Of a DNA stretch of 64,000 nucleotides, positions 1 to 12,059 are shown one piece after another. The notes beneath the pieces are model-generated. The model worked only from the letters and a program-made list of their open reading frames with translations. It searched no databases and was not told where the DNA came from. The DNA comes from Liquidambar formosana. Its lineage: Eukaryota; Streptophyta; Magnoliopsida; Saxifragales; Altingiaceae. Each line of letters starts with the position of its first letter. Position 1 is the first letter of the stretch. Where the stretch lies: contig CM077824.1 of the NCBI GenBank assembly GCA_039720395.1, positions 31,091,859 to 31,155,858 of the forward strand. Reading direction: 5' to 3'. The translations under genes and the position numbers were made by a program.

Positions 1-131
1 TGTACATTTGTAATCCTTTCTTATATTTAAGAATAATCTGATTTATTTATACGCTGCATATTTTCAAACATACATGAAGTCATCCAGGTATTGTGTATAT
101 AAAAGTTCTTAGATTCCTGGTTTACTTAGCA

Positions 132-135
<4 letters not shown>

Positions 136-164
<29 letters not shown>
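136..164. repeat. (TA)n microsatellite
   Basis: Uninterrupted TA dinucleotide run of about 29 bases. Confidence 0.9.
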
Positions 165-166
<2 letters not shown>

Positions 167-638
167 AGTTCTTAGGTGCTTTAAAATTAACACTCTTGTG
201 CTCTCCCACTCCCACTCAACTAGGCATTCTGATTTAATGCGTTTTGCTTAGACAGTAAGATCCTGAAAATATTTCTTTATATTACAATATTTCAAATGAA
301 GGCGAAACAAAGAAATTAGTCGCTGCAAGCTTTCAACAGAGTGCTAATTGTAAATATATCCTGCAAATATGTAGATGCAAAAGATAAAAATTTTCATATA
401 GATGTATACATTTATTACCTTAATGAACAATATTTTATGAAAATTTTCCACTTAAATTAATATGTCATTTATTACCTTAATGAACAATATGCAAATATGT
501 AGATGTAGATACTAATGATGAATTAGCTTAAAGAAAGAGAGTAAACCAGAAGATATTGTAGCATAAGTATTTTAGTGTTTGTGAGATGATTCCATGAAGA
601 AAGTGGAAAAATTATTGCTCTAGGGTTTTTTTTTGGGC

Positions 639-659
639 GGGGGGGGGGGGGGGGGGGGG
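639..659. repeat. Poly-G tract (21 bases)
   Basis: A run of 21 consecutive G preceded by GGGC and a T run. Long G runs are rare in plant DNA and hard to sequence, so the true length may differ. Confidence 0.85.
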
Positions 660-1178
660 TTTCCATTTATTTATTATTTTTTCTCTTTTAGGATATATAT
701 ATATATATATATATAGATGTATACATATCTGTTTGCATGTGTGCGTGTATCTGATTTTTACATTTTTTTTTTTTTTTTAAGTTAAGATATCTGATTTTCT
801 ACTTGAATATCCTATACCACAAGTGAAATATATATTCAGCCACAGTATCTGATTTTTCTTTAAATAAAAATCCTTGCTTCATCAAAAAATAAATAAATAA
901 ATGTAGACTAGAATTCAGTTGAAACCAGACTTTCTCATCATGAAAGCAGAAGAAAATGCAAAAAGGGAAAGATAGTTGCGTATGATTGAAATCTTAAATG
1001 AACAATATGCTATTAATGGAATGTCATTGAAATTGACTACTAAGGTAAGCATGTTTTAAAATCAATAAGAACTAAATGAAGCTAACTAAAACTGATGAAA
1101 CATGCAATCAATAAGTAGCCAGAAAGAGTTAAAATAAAATACAATAAAATAAGAGAGATGAAAAGTGATCAGACGCAC

Positions 1179-1780
1179 CGGACTTAGCCTCTTTATTGCT
1201 ACTCCTATAACCCGTAGTCCCTCATTGCTTATTTCTTCCACCTTATTTAGAACCCTCTGCTGGTCTTCCAGAGAAAAAGTTGTGATTGCACCAGTATCTA
1301 CATGCTCAATAAAAGAACAAGGTTTCATTACTTCCTCTAGCGCTCCCTTGGTTATAACAAGCCTATCGAGAAATTGGCTGCTTTTGTCTTTTGCAACCGA
1401 TTCTGTTTCCAAGATAACCGATACCATTCTTCGTGTAAAATCAAAAGGAATCTCATCTATCTTTTTCCATTTGGATGGCTGGAACCTGTATCCATTTGTA
1501 TATACATACGCCAAAATTGCAGCGTCCAGAGGATACCTCTGTTCAGTTTTAAAGTAAGCATTTAGGAAGGCAAAGTGTAAGACCTTTTCTCTGGGTAAAC
1601 CCCAGCTGTCAAGATGATCAACCATGATTGCATGGTTCATGGTGAGTGTGCCAGTCTTGTCAATGCATAGTATATCCCTGTAAAAATAATAATAAAATAA
1701 AAAAATGATTAGATATTAAGTTTTGAAACGAGAGAGTGTATGAATTAAAAATATCTAGAAACAGATCAAATGAACCAGGT

Positions 1781-1828
<48 letters not shown>

Positions 1829-4800
1829 AACAGCATCTCTTCTGCTAAGTTGAGCATCTAAATGAAGTAGTTTTTGCTTTTCAGCACACGGAGAAGGCTT
1901 CATAGCTTATTCGGGGTTGGTTCTTGTTGTCCAAAACAATGTCTCCTAATTATTTGTTGTAATAGATGGGTAGTATCAGTCTAAAACTATTTACCTGGTT
2001 GGACTGTGCACTTATATCCCACTTACTATAACAAGGAATTTGTGGTCATACATATAATCTTGATAATGTCAATTATGGTATTGTGAACCATTCAGTTCCA
2101 GTTTGGGAGTTTTTGAGAGAGGTGAGCAAAGACATACTTTGTACCATGGTCTTAGAGATGGTGAATCCTTTTGATCTTTGCCGTAGTTGTAGGCTTGCTG
2201 ACCTGCAAACCACGTAATGCTTGTTTTGTTTGTGCTGTTGTTAAATGGATAAAACAATCTAATCAAGCTAATTTTGTGCATTCACTCTACTAATGAGGAC
2301 CCATCATAATGAGATTTTAGCTGCAAACTGATTAATTGTATATAAGAAAACCTTATGTGAGTCTAAGCATTATATTTTATAAAATGATATATATATATAT
2401 ATATATATGCACACACACACACACACACAGAGACATACTTGAATCTATAGGCTTTAGCTAAATAGTGAGGGCATCCTGAGATGCAAAAAGGATGAGTAGT
2501 CTTTAAAATTCAGGATTAATCCAGAGCCCTGCAGAACATTCATGAGGTAAGACTTAAACTTACATGGATCCCATGTCCCGCATGGCAGTCAAGCTTTTGA
2601 CTATGCATCTGTCTCTGGCCATGGCAAGTGCTCCTTTTGCTAGACTTGTGTTTACAATGAGGGGAAGCATCTGAGGAGTGAGTGCAGATGCAACTGAGAT
2701 TCCAAAAAGAATACTCTCGGTCACATCATGAGACGTAAAGTAACAAGTTAAGACTATTATAATGACTATTATTAGCATAACACCGATAAGCACATAAGAT
2801 ATGCGTCGGATGCCTTTCTCAAAGTCATCTGGTGGTTTCTGCTTCCCTATTGTTGAAAACATGGTGCTCATGTAAGTCTTGGATCCAGTGGAAACAACTA
2901 GACCTGTTCCACTGCCTGATACCACATTTGTTCCCTGAAATATTGAGTAAAAAACCCAAATATTTATTAGTATTTTACATTAAAACAACCATATAGTCAT
3001 TAAAAATCCCTGATGAGCTGATAAACTTGTTGGAAAAATTTTATGAGAGACCAATTATAGACGCCACATAAGCATGCAAATATGGGATATTGAAGAAAAA
3101 TAAATTTGAATGTATGTCTTACTGGTAACAGGCTTCCCCAAATCCTTTGTAATGAAAAGTTTCCTTTATGAGACATCCTATGATTGTGTGTATTTAATAT
3201 CATGAACAATGTATGTCTCCTTGCTTCTTTTTAGTCTCCTGGGTTCCAAATCAGTTTATGTCGCATGAAAGGAAACTGGATGGTCCAATGATGATCACAT
3301 TCCAGCAAAAAAATAAATAAATAAAAACCTGAAATACTTTACCATGTGTTTATTCAATAGCAATCCAACAAGCAATATACAGAGCAGATAAAATACGTTA
3401 AAATATTGTAGCCTAATGCAAAATGGGTACAAAAAAAAAAAAGGAAGACCATCATTTTGGTTTGTTTACTTTAAAATTGAGAAATGAGGCTCTGTTTGTT
3501 TGAAAAATTATATCAAGAAAAGAAATGTCTACATGCTGTGGATGACGATGCTTTTCATTGTAGTTGAAAGTTCAGTAATAAGCTAAATTATTGAGGAATT
3601 GCACAACATGAGACTGTAAGACTGGTGGTGCAGCTGTATGGCTGTACATGTTTTATTTTTTTTTTTGATCAGCTACACCTGTACATAGTTGCAGTTTAAA
3701 AATAAAGGAAGCCAGCTTTCCATCATTTTAAAGAAATCTAGAATTGTAATAACCAATGAACCTGTATTGATGTGATGTGCTGCAATCACAAAAATAAAGG
3801 GGGGATTTCCACAAACTGTTTCCAGGTTCCACTTTTCCCAAACTTTAAATGGAGCCTAAGAGTTTACTAGGTATTAAGGGTTTACTTTACCTTTGAATGC
3901 TGGCAGTGGAGATTGATTTTAACCAATAAGGAGAGAGAGAGGGGGGCGTGGTTTGTGGGGAAAAGCCCAACTAATTTACTCTTAACTTTATGCAGGATTT
4001 TATTTTATTTTTTGGGCATAGCTTATTGATAACAAGTGCTTATTTTAGTTACATACTCAGCCTCTCTCTAGATTTTTATAAATTCGAACTTATGTCAGGT
4101 TAATTAAAAGCATTTGTAATAAAAAAATAATTGGCTGTACTAAGTCAGAGTTTTAATTAAAGTATGAAATACTGGGGTTGTTTCTCAATACATCTATCTA
4201 GAGCAATGTGATTGCTTGATGAAGAAATTCATCTTTTATTCAGTTTCCTGTTTCTTAGGTGTTGAACCCTTTTTAGTGTCGCAAAACTGAAGTAGCATTT
4301 TCTATTTTACCATGAAGAGAAAAAGTTGTTTCCTATGTTTTGATTTCTTCAAAATGATTTTTCAATGTTTGGAATGATTTGTACATGTGTATCTAGAATT
4401 CATCTTTATATTTCTCTTATACTCTTATCTTGCTCTGTTTCTTCTGCCCAGTATTTTTTTCCCCCATCTGTTTCATGAGCTTTATAGACATTTGATGGCT
4501 TAATGCTCATAGTGAAAATCATTTATTCAACATTAAACCCTATTCAATTCTCTCAAAATTTCATGATGAAAGCTACACATCTGATTATTAAAAAAAAAAA
4601 AAAAAATCTGTGGGGGACGTCAGCAAAAAGGAAAAAAGGGGAAAAAAATGATAAAGAAAGAAGACAAAGAAACTGGAAATAATAAGTCTGTAACTCAGAT
4701 AGTTAATTTCTTCAGATATTATTAATTAACTAGATAACACCTAAATGGAACTGTGACAAAATTTTATAGTATTTCCTCAGAACTCTCAAATCAAAATTAT

Positions 4801-7606
4801 ACCCCACTTTTTCCATATAATTAATAATATCTTAATAATTACTAATATCCATATATTATGAAAAATCCAATATTATTTTCGAGATTCCCAGAATGATTAT
4901 TGTTTTTGAATGCCAGGAGCTCTTTATTGTATATTCTATTTATTTATTTGTGTAACCACTCATTTCTTTTTTAATTTTACTCAACTTATTCGAATCTGAG
5001 ATATCCCAGGAACAGATAATTATTAAAATCCTAAACTTGTACTTTGCTACACAGGAGTGCTGAAATATAGTCTGCAGTACCAAAGGTATAGCTGACGCCA
5101 CAAACAGGACAGTGCTAATTATAGTTACATTACCTACCATGAAGCAAATATTTTTCAAATCTAGCAAAGGAGTGCTCTGATCTTCTCTGATATCAGCTGT
5201 TTTATCAGTTGTTCCAGACTCCCCTGTTAGTGAGGACTGACTGTTTAAGAAGTAGGAGATGATCATGAATTCTATACTTGGCTGTAGAGATAAAGGAGAA
5301 CTGGCATGAAAGAAATCACTCATTGTCATCTATACAATGGAGAGTGTTTTAGGCACCATACCTTACAACCAGGTGTTTTGAAGTTAATAGCCTCACATCA
5401 CCAGGAAAAAGGTCCCCAGGTTCGAAAACGACAATATCACCAGGAACAATGTCTCTTTGATCAACTTGAACTATTAGTTCGGTCTGAACAACTCTACCTG
5501 CACACCTTTGAACTTTAACCGGGCATCTTACAAATTCAGCAAGCTTCATTGCTGCTTTTGAACTGCTGTATTCCTGAAAGGCATATAGAAAATCAATGAA
5601 GACCATGCTTGGGAAATTGAAATATGTGGCACTAATTTGATAGAACAAACTAAGCAAAACATTACCTGGTAAAATCGAAGGGAGACGCTTATAAAAACCA
5701 ATATGAGCATGATACATCCGTTTGGACTGTCACTTGTTATGTATGAGAGTGCTGACAAGACAATCAGTATGATATTGAAAGGATGAAAAAATGCATTCCA
5801 CAGAAGATGCCACCAGCTTGGGAAAGTATGTTCAAGAGGAGTATTTGGACCATTTTCTCTCAATCTTCTCTCAGCTTCTGTGAAACTCAAGCCTGCATGA
5901 AAGCATGAGAATGAGTATAGTGATCTCATTGTACAACAACACTCCTTCCTTAGATGTGAACAAATTTAGCTTTTTATTGTTGTTGCCAAAATAAAAATTA
6001 TGCCACTGCTTAGTTAAAGAATATCGTGCATACTTGTTCCATACTTATTCCCAAAATGAATGAAAAAAGACAACACGACAGATACCTAAGTTGGGTGCAT
6101 GATGCGAAATCCAATTAAACATATTTCTAAGAAGAAACTGTACCAGTGCCACTCATTCTGGTTTAGATACAATTCCCTAAATATCAGACACTTCAAATGA
6201 TGGTTTTGACAGAGTTGTCTACATTTTCTTGAAAGAAACCATCTTGATTTAAAGAGCTAATCTCAACCTTCTTAGATCATCTCCAATGGGTGTGCTATAT
6301 GGCATGCCAACGCTATAATTTAGCACAAAGACAGAAACAACATTCTCCAATGGTTTTCCATATGATGTGCTATATTTAAGCAATGCCCAAACCTATGCCA
6401 AATATAACACAAGATTTGGGATTTGCCAGCTATCCCAAATTATTAAAGTAATATTAAATCCATTAAAATAAAATGCAATGCTATGGCAAATGAATAAATA
6501 ATATTGTTTCACACTTAATACTATGAATATAGGATGTGATTGGTAGGTAGAGGAATCGTAGTTGTGCCATTTAGCATTTTGGTATTGGAGCGGGTATGCC
6601 AAAATGTAGTATGCCAAATTATAGCATTGGCATGGCAAATTTGGCATGTACCACTGAGATGGTTTTATGTCCCATTCATGTTTGGTGCAGAAGAAGTAGG
6701 ACGATAGTAAAATATGAGAGTGTACTCTTCGTCTCTTTTATTGCAAAGTACAGACAATTTATCATTTCTTCAATCAGTTAGATTCTCTCTCCTTTAGAGT
6801 ATATTATTACATATTACTTTGTTATAAAACATATAAGGAAAGATAAGTTGCTTAATTTAAAGTTTGACATACACTTAGTCCTCTATATCCTCATATGATG
6901 GTTTATGTTCTGCTATCTAAAGATTATTGGAAGGAGTTGCAGTAAACTGTGGCAGGGTATTCAGGATATAAATTAAGCTTATATTTTAAATCAACCAAAA
7001 AAATATCACATTTGTAGTTCTCCAGACAAGATCAACGAGACCAGAGACATTTCATCGAACATGGCTTCTGCCTCAATTACACTAAAAACCCCACCTAAAT
7101 TTCTGATTCACGAATCAGTAAGACACTTCAAACAGGCGAATTTCCTACAGAAACATCACTTACATTAATAATTTCCATACATCAACAATCACCATAATTA
7201 TTCAAAAACATTATGGGGAAAAAAACTCACCCCTTTCGGTTGATCGAACATACTCAAAAACCAAGTCTTTCCCTGACTGAGCCAAGGCATATAACCAAGA
7301 GTAAACTTTCTCTTCCTCTTCTGTCCGCGACCCACCATCGATTTTATCTACACATTCCAAAAATAAAACAGAATCCCATCTCAAATACAGCTCCAAAAAC
7401 CAAAATAAAAAAAAAAAATGTAGAGAAGAAAAGAATTGAAGCTTACTTCCCGACATAAACCGCTGTAAAAAGCCAAAAACCGACCCGGGGAATCCATCTT
7501 TATGGGCATCGAGTCTATTGACGAGATTTTCGCGAACTCCATTCGAAGATGCAGGGTTGTCATCGTTTTGCGCGGTGAAAATGGTAAGAATTTCTGGTAT
7601 TCCCAT
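1179..7606 (-). CDS. PH1: P3B-type P-ATPase, PH1-like (5' seven exons; 3' end outside window)
   Basis: The exons read on the minus strand are 7606-7447, 7347-7231, 5892-5666, 5573-5362, 5240-5138, 2934-2564 and 1677-1179. All junctions are GT-AG and the phases join to 563 codons without a stop. Exon 3 (residues about 93-168) holds SFTEAERRLRENGPN and two membrane segments. Exon 4 is the actuator domain with VPGDIVVFEPGD. TGES follows at about residue 244. Exon 6 has two more membrane helices and ALTPQMLPLIV. The phosphorylated aspartate lies in DKTGTLT (about D403), followed by the nucleotide-binding domain with EIPFDFTRR and KGAL (about 507). The order matches bacterial MgtA and plant PH1. 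In petunia, PH1 acts in the vacuolar membrane with the P3A pump PH5 to hyperacidify vacuoles. The P-domain hinge (GDG.ND) and helices 5-10 are missing and should lie left of base 1. Seven spliced exons rule out bacterial contamination. Start chosen as the first ATG that gives an open exon 1; family certain, exact ortholog likely. Confidence 0.92.
1785..1825. repeat. (GA)n microsatellite
   Basis: About 20 GA units, in PH1-like intron 6. Confidence 0.95.
2387..2429. repeat. Compound (AT)n(CA)n microsatellite
   Basis: About 11 AT units followed at once by about 10 CA units, in PH1-like intron 6. Confidence 0.95.
2935..5137 (-). other. PH1-like intron 5 (2.2 kb)
   Basis: AT-rich non-coding sequence between exon 5 (ends 5138) and exon 6 (starts 2934). 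It contains simple A/T runs, for example near 4590. I saw no exon or recognisable transposon in it. Confidence 0.7.
6270..6664. mobile_element. Degenerate MITE in PH1-like intron 2
   Basis: The left end reads like GATCATCTCCAATGG and the right end like CACTGAGATGG. The interior repeats motifs such as gctatatggcatgcc and ggcatgtaccac in inverted order. It resembles the better preserved element at 59931-60631. The ends are too eroded to fix a target duplication, so the boundaries are approximate. Confidence 0.4.
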
Positions 7607-7734
7607 AAGCAGAATGTGATGGTTGAGAAGAGATTAATAGGAGGATATGTCAAAGGAAAGAAGTGAGGATAGAAGTCACCAAAAGAAAGCATTCTTGGAG
7701 GTTGAAGATTTGAAGAGAAGGTGGAGAAAGAGTG

Positions 7735-7737
7735 TTT

Positions 7738-7743
<6 letters not shown>
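7735..7743 (-). promoter_or_regulatory. Candidate TATA box of the PH1-like gene
   Basis: The minus strand reads TATATAAAA about 130 bp upstream of the chosen ATG. It is flanked upstream by a (GA/CT)n tract at 7745-7773, a common setting in plant core promoters. No transcript start is known, so this is position-based inference. Confidence 0.45.
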
Positions 7744-7776
<33 letters not shown>

Positions 7777-8301
7777 GGTGGGGAGGAATGGAGGATCCAA
7801 TTTTTTTTGAGCGACTTTATGCGACCTTCCTCCCTCTCTCTCTCTCTCTGCAACTACCAACCTTCAAATGACCGTTAGGTGCTGAACAGGGAAAACAGTT
7901 GCTGGTTGACTCGTGCATATAGTAGTTTCCCACTCTTCCTTTTTTTTTTTTTTTTTTTTTGGCTGGGGGATTCTCAGGGGTGCTCACCGATCCACTCGGC
8001 CTGCGAAAACCACCCAATCCAACCCTACCTAAAGGCATTGGGTGGATTCAACCGATAGAGTGAGTGGGTAGTGGTTTAGGATTTTTTTTTTTTTTTGCGG
8101 TTTCGTGGATTCAAACCCACCCACTCGCATATTTTCATACTTATTAAATTAACATGTTACATGTGATGATGTATCATTAATTCTAGACTTTTATTTCTTT
8201 TTTAAGAATCAATATATGTTCTTATAAAAAAAAAAAAAAAAAAAAAGAATCAATGTATGTTTTATAATTTTTATTTTCCTGTTCGTGCTCTTTCTTCCTC
8301 T

Positions 8302-8304
<3 letters not shown>

Positions 8305-8342
<38 letters not shown>
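8305..8342. repeat. (TA)n microsatellite
   Basis: About 19 uninterrupted TA units. Confidence 0.95.
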
Positions 8343-8344
<2 letters not shown>

Positions 8345-8704
8345 CAACATATTATTTATCCTTCTCTCTTCTTTTTTTGCTTGTGTTTTTAAGATATAAA
8401 ATGGTATGGCCAAATTAATAGAGAGGGGGGGGGGGGGGGGACCAGCAAGATCCAACTAAAATCCCAACCCATAGACCCACCAACAACTCACCTACAACCC
8501 GATGTGTTACGTGGGTCGAAACTGCCTTCTTGTGTGGGCGGAGGTGGATGTGAATTTAGTTCACACACCAAGACGTGGGCGGATGGCGGATCAACCCCAA
8601 ACCCGCACCCACTCGACACGTGACCACCCCTAGGGATTCCCACTTCCCAGTCCATGTACACCAGCTCAATGCAAACCGGGTTCAAAACAGTTTGAAGTTT
8701 GATT

Positions 8705-10000
8705 CAGGGGCGGAATTATGTGGAGACCAAGGGGGGCCATGGCTCTTGCAAGATTTTTAAAAGAAAATTGACACTTGGTCTAATAAGATTCAATTTTTCA
8801 GCAAACTTGTACAAGTGCCTACCCACCTCATTGAATCAAACTAATATTATGATTTTATTAAAAAATCCCTCAACTTATGCAAGAGATAACTTTTCATGTT
8901 AGGTGTTTTCATCAAATCATTAACTAACTTTTTCTATTCTGACACTGCTCTGCCCATAAAATAAAATAAAGAAGTCCCAACACTGCCTTTTGGGTACGTT
9001 ATTGACTATGAGGGTTTGTCTGAATGAGCACTTGAGCTCTAGTTTAGATCTTTTGAGATTTTTTTTTTACCATTCTTTTATCAATATTTTGTGAAGACTA
9101 TTCGGTATCTAAACTGATGTAGGACAAGTCACCCTGGCCTGTCGCCTTCGCCATTGCCTAGTACTGGATTATCAAAAGTCTTCACAAAGGCTAGGAAAAT
9201 CTAGTTAGATTCCTAACTAGATTTGCTTAGGAACTAATCTAGTTAGATTCCTAACTAGGTTTGCTTAATTTTCTTATTTTGTTTATTTTATTTATTTCTT
9301 TCCTATTTTATTGCTTTCCTAAGTTTAATAGAATTCCTTTTCCTAGTTTACTTAGAGTTCAAGTTGTTTAGTAGAATTCCTTTTCCTAGTTTACTTAGAG
9401 TTCAAGTATTAATTCTTTATAAATAGGTCTGTAACCTACAGGAAATAATACAAACTTTGATCAATAAAATTTCAGAGAGTTTATTTTATTTTCTTTGTTC
9501 TTATTTTTACAAGAAGACGGTGTTCTTCTTTTGCTACTTTCGTTACGCCATAAACTTCTTTTCTTTTTTTTTTGGTTTTCTTGGTTTTGTTGTGTAAATA
9601 CTTTAAACAAAAGCACACCTAAATTTCACGTATTTCTTAATCTCGATCTTAAAGGTTGAATCATATCTTTGGATTTTTTTTTCCTTACCTTTTAGTCCAA
9701 ATTCTCATTTTTTTTTATTTTTTTTTCCCTAGATCATTCAAATTGGATTTTTATTTTATGTTTTTGTTTAAACAATTTCATTAATACTAAGATACCCACT
9801 TCCCTAAACTTGCAAATGTGTTGCATTTGTATTTTTTTTCCCTAACTGTTAGTGTTCTTTATAATTTTTCAAGAGTTATGACTTCATGTAATGAAAGGGG
9901 TTTTTTTTTTTCTTCACAATATTTATATAGTAGAGATTTCCCCTCCCCCTCCCCCTTTAAGTTGGCCACCCCAACTCGTAGTTCTTGGTTCCGCCCCTAG
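8705..10000. mobile_element. hAT-like non-autonomous element
   Basis: The left end reads CAGGGGCGGAA and the right end TTCCGCCCCTAG, an inverted repeat of 11 bases with one extra base on the right. CAGGG ends are typical of hAT elements. The flanking octamers GTTTGATT and CTTTGAAC match at 5 of 8 positions, compatible with an eroded 8-bp duplication. No transposase frame is present. The middle holds an LTR-like stretch described separately. Confidence 0.5.
9118..9640 (+). repeat. LTR-like segment with internal direct repeat
   Basis: It starts TGTAGGACAAG, contains a duplicated unit of about 36 bases (GAATTCCTTTTCCTAG... near 9331 and again near 9370), and then TATAAATAG at about 9418 and AATAAAA-type signals, an arrangement like U3-R-U5 of an LTR. 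The right boundary and a target duplication could not be found, so a solo LTR is only a suggestion. Confidence 0.3.
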
Positions 10001-10090
10001 CTTTGAACCCTTAATAAACCGAATAGTCCTTGATGTCTAAAAATTATAAATCACTTTGTATATGGAAATATGTTAGACTTTTTCTATAAA

Positions 10091-11154
10091 CTAGTAGGTG
10101 TACATGTGCGTTGCACGTGGACCATCTTGATTTATAGTTGTTTTCATAAATGATAATAATTTTTGTAGCTCACTTCATAGAATGTAAAATAATTTAAGAA
10201 AATACAATTTTCTTAAGAAAATACAATTTTCTCAAGAAAAAATCACACACAAAATAAATAAATAAAGAGAGAGATAAAAAAAGAAATAATCCGTAAACAA
10301 GTAAAAGTTTGGAAAACACTACAACAATTAGAAATTGATAAAGATTAATATTAATTAAAATAGAAAGTTATATTAAATGTGTAATGAAAAGTAGTATTTT
10401 TAAATTAATACTTAATTTTTTATATTGTTTTTTATTTTCTATTGTTTTGCTCCACATGATATTACTTCCTTTTATACTCTCTATCCCTCTCATTTATCTT
10501 CTTCCCTTCTCACTTTTTCTTTTACTATTCAAAGTCTGAACTCCACCTACTATCATGTCTTATTTATCTTCTCTTCAGCCATGCCAACTGTCCTAGTAAT
10601 TATGACTTACTATGACAGATGTACACTTTGCAAAATTAAAAGAGAATAGTTTAAAAATAATATCAACAACTATTTACGTATCTTGTGTAATTGTGACAAA
10701 TGTAAACTCATAAGGAATATAAGATTATGATAGGTGATTTTTTATAAAATATTATTTGTTTTGTTTTGTTTATTTATTTATTTATTTTTTGTTTTTTCCA
10801 GTAGTGGTTTATTTAAATATTAATGATATATTATAATTTTAACAAGTAGTTCATGATCATTAGAGTTTATAAACAATATATATTAAAAAGCTAATCAAAA
10901 CTTGGAATGTAAAAATCGGGAAGAAATGTATAGGAATGAAAAAAGGAAGAGAGTTGGAGTAGAAGAGAAAGATAAAGGACCATAAAAGTTTAGAAACCTA
11001 ATTAGAATTTAATAAGAAAATAGCTAAATAATAGGACTTTTGTCTTTATGAATTTATTAAGGATAAGGTTAAAAAGGTAATTAAGTTTAAAAATGAGGAT
11101 ATAAACGTCAATCCAAAGATTTTCTGACATTCACCTTTTTATAGGTAGTATAGA
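10091..11154 (-). mobile_element. Non-autonomous Helitron
   Basis: On the minus strand the element starts after an A with TCTATACTACC (11154) and ends near 10091 with a GC-rich hairpin built on CACGTGCAACGCACATG, eight bases, then CTAG followed by T. This is the Helitron signature (5' TC, 3' hairpin plus CTRR, insertion between A and T). The interior is AT-rich and has no Rep/helicase coding, so it cannot move by itself. The 5' end resembles that at 54533. Confidence 0.6.
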
Positions 11155-11305
11155 TATAGATATAGATATAGATGTGTCAGTGTATATATATACTTCAAAA
11201 AAAAAAAAAAAAAAAATAGAACTTTGAGTATCATGAAGTTCCTTAGCATCCCAACTAGCAAGGTTAGCAATACTTACGAAATTCCAATAATATGCTATGA
11301 GTCCT

Positions 11306-11389
<84 letters not shown>

Positions 11390-12059
11390 CAAGTGACATC
11401 GTGCACCTTAAGCAGTGGTCGTAATTATTTTTAATCGTACATAAATGATTGACAATCACATATGGTCATAATTATCGCATGACCTACATATACCAAGTCG
11501 ATCAGATTCCTACATATAATTATGATATATATACACACACACACATGAGATTGAGGTTGATTAGTTTCTGAACATCTCAGAAAAGATCGTATGGTTGGGA
11601 ATTGTGTGATGTTGATATAAGGTGGGATCTACTTGCATTTAGTGAAGATATTTTATTTTACACTTTTTAATATCTATTCTCATAATAGGAAATTTTGCAT
11701 TTAATTTGGTAAGCATGATGTGCATGGGAAGAGTATCTAATCCTAGTGAATTTGGCAAAATTGATTATAACAAAAAGATATTAAAATATGTAAGTGTAAA
11801 AAAATTTTACACCTAATATGAATTGATCATGCCTATACACACGCGAGCGCACACACATTTTCTTTAAAAAAATGGCTTTATAAAAGTAAAAAGTTTTTTA
11901 CCGGATCTAAATTGATCCGTCCAAAGAAATCACTGTGTCATCTTAAACAAGCGTCCAAACGTTGGTGTTTGAAATTTGACTTACACATGTCAAAGTCTTG
12001 GGTGCCACAAGGGAAAATATGATTGGTGTCTTTAATGGAAGCAACAATACAGAAAAAAT
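11155..12059. other. Intergenic, AT-rich
   Basis: Contains the compound microsatellite at 11309-11386 and a small (CA)n near 11533. No gene or bounded transposon is supported. Confidence 0.6.
11309..11386. repeat. Compound (AT)n(AG)n microsatellite
   Basis: About 16 AT units followed directly by 23 AG units. Confidence 0.95.

Larger units (their letters stand above)
1..1178. other. AT-rich sequence, probably PH1-like intron 7
   Basis: No open frame resembling the next part of a P-type ATPase is seen on either strand here. The stretch holds (TA)n at 136-164 and 693-715, a 21-base G run at 639-659 and several T/A runs. Because exon 7 ends in a normal donor at 1179/1178, this is most simply the next intron. 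Confidence 0.5.
7607..8704. other. Region upstream of the PH1-like gene
   Basis: No gene is supported. It contains the candidate TATA box, (GA)n at 7745-7773, long T runs near 7941 and 8081, an (AT)n tract at 8305-8342 and a 14-base G run near 8427-8440. Short open frames here are low-complexity. Confidence 0.6.

Noticed and set aside
1086..7606. Bacterial magnesium-transport ATPase from contamination
   Set aside because: The similarity is real, but the coding sequence is split by six GT-AG introns in plant-type DNA, so it is a nuclear PH1-type gene.
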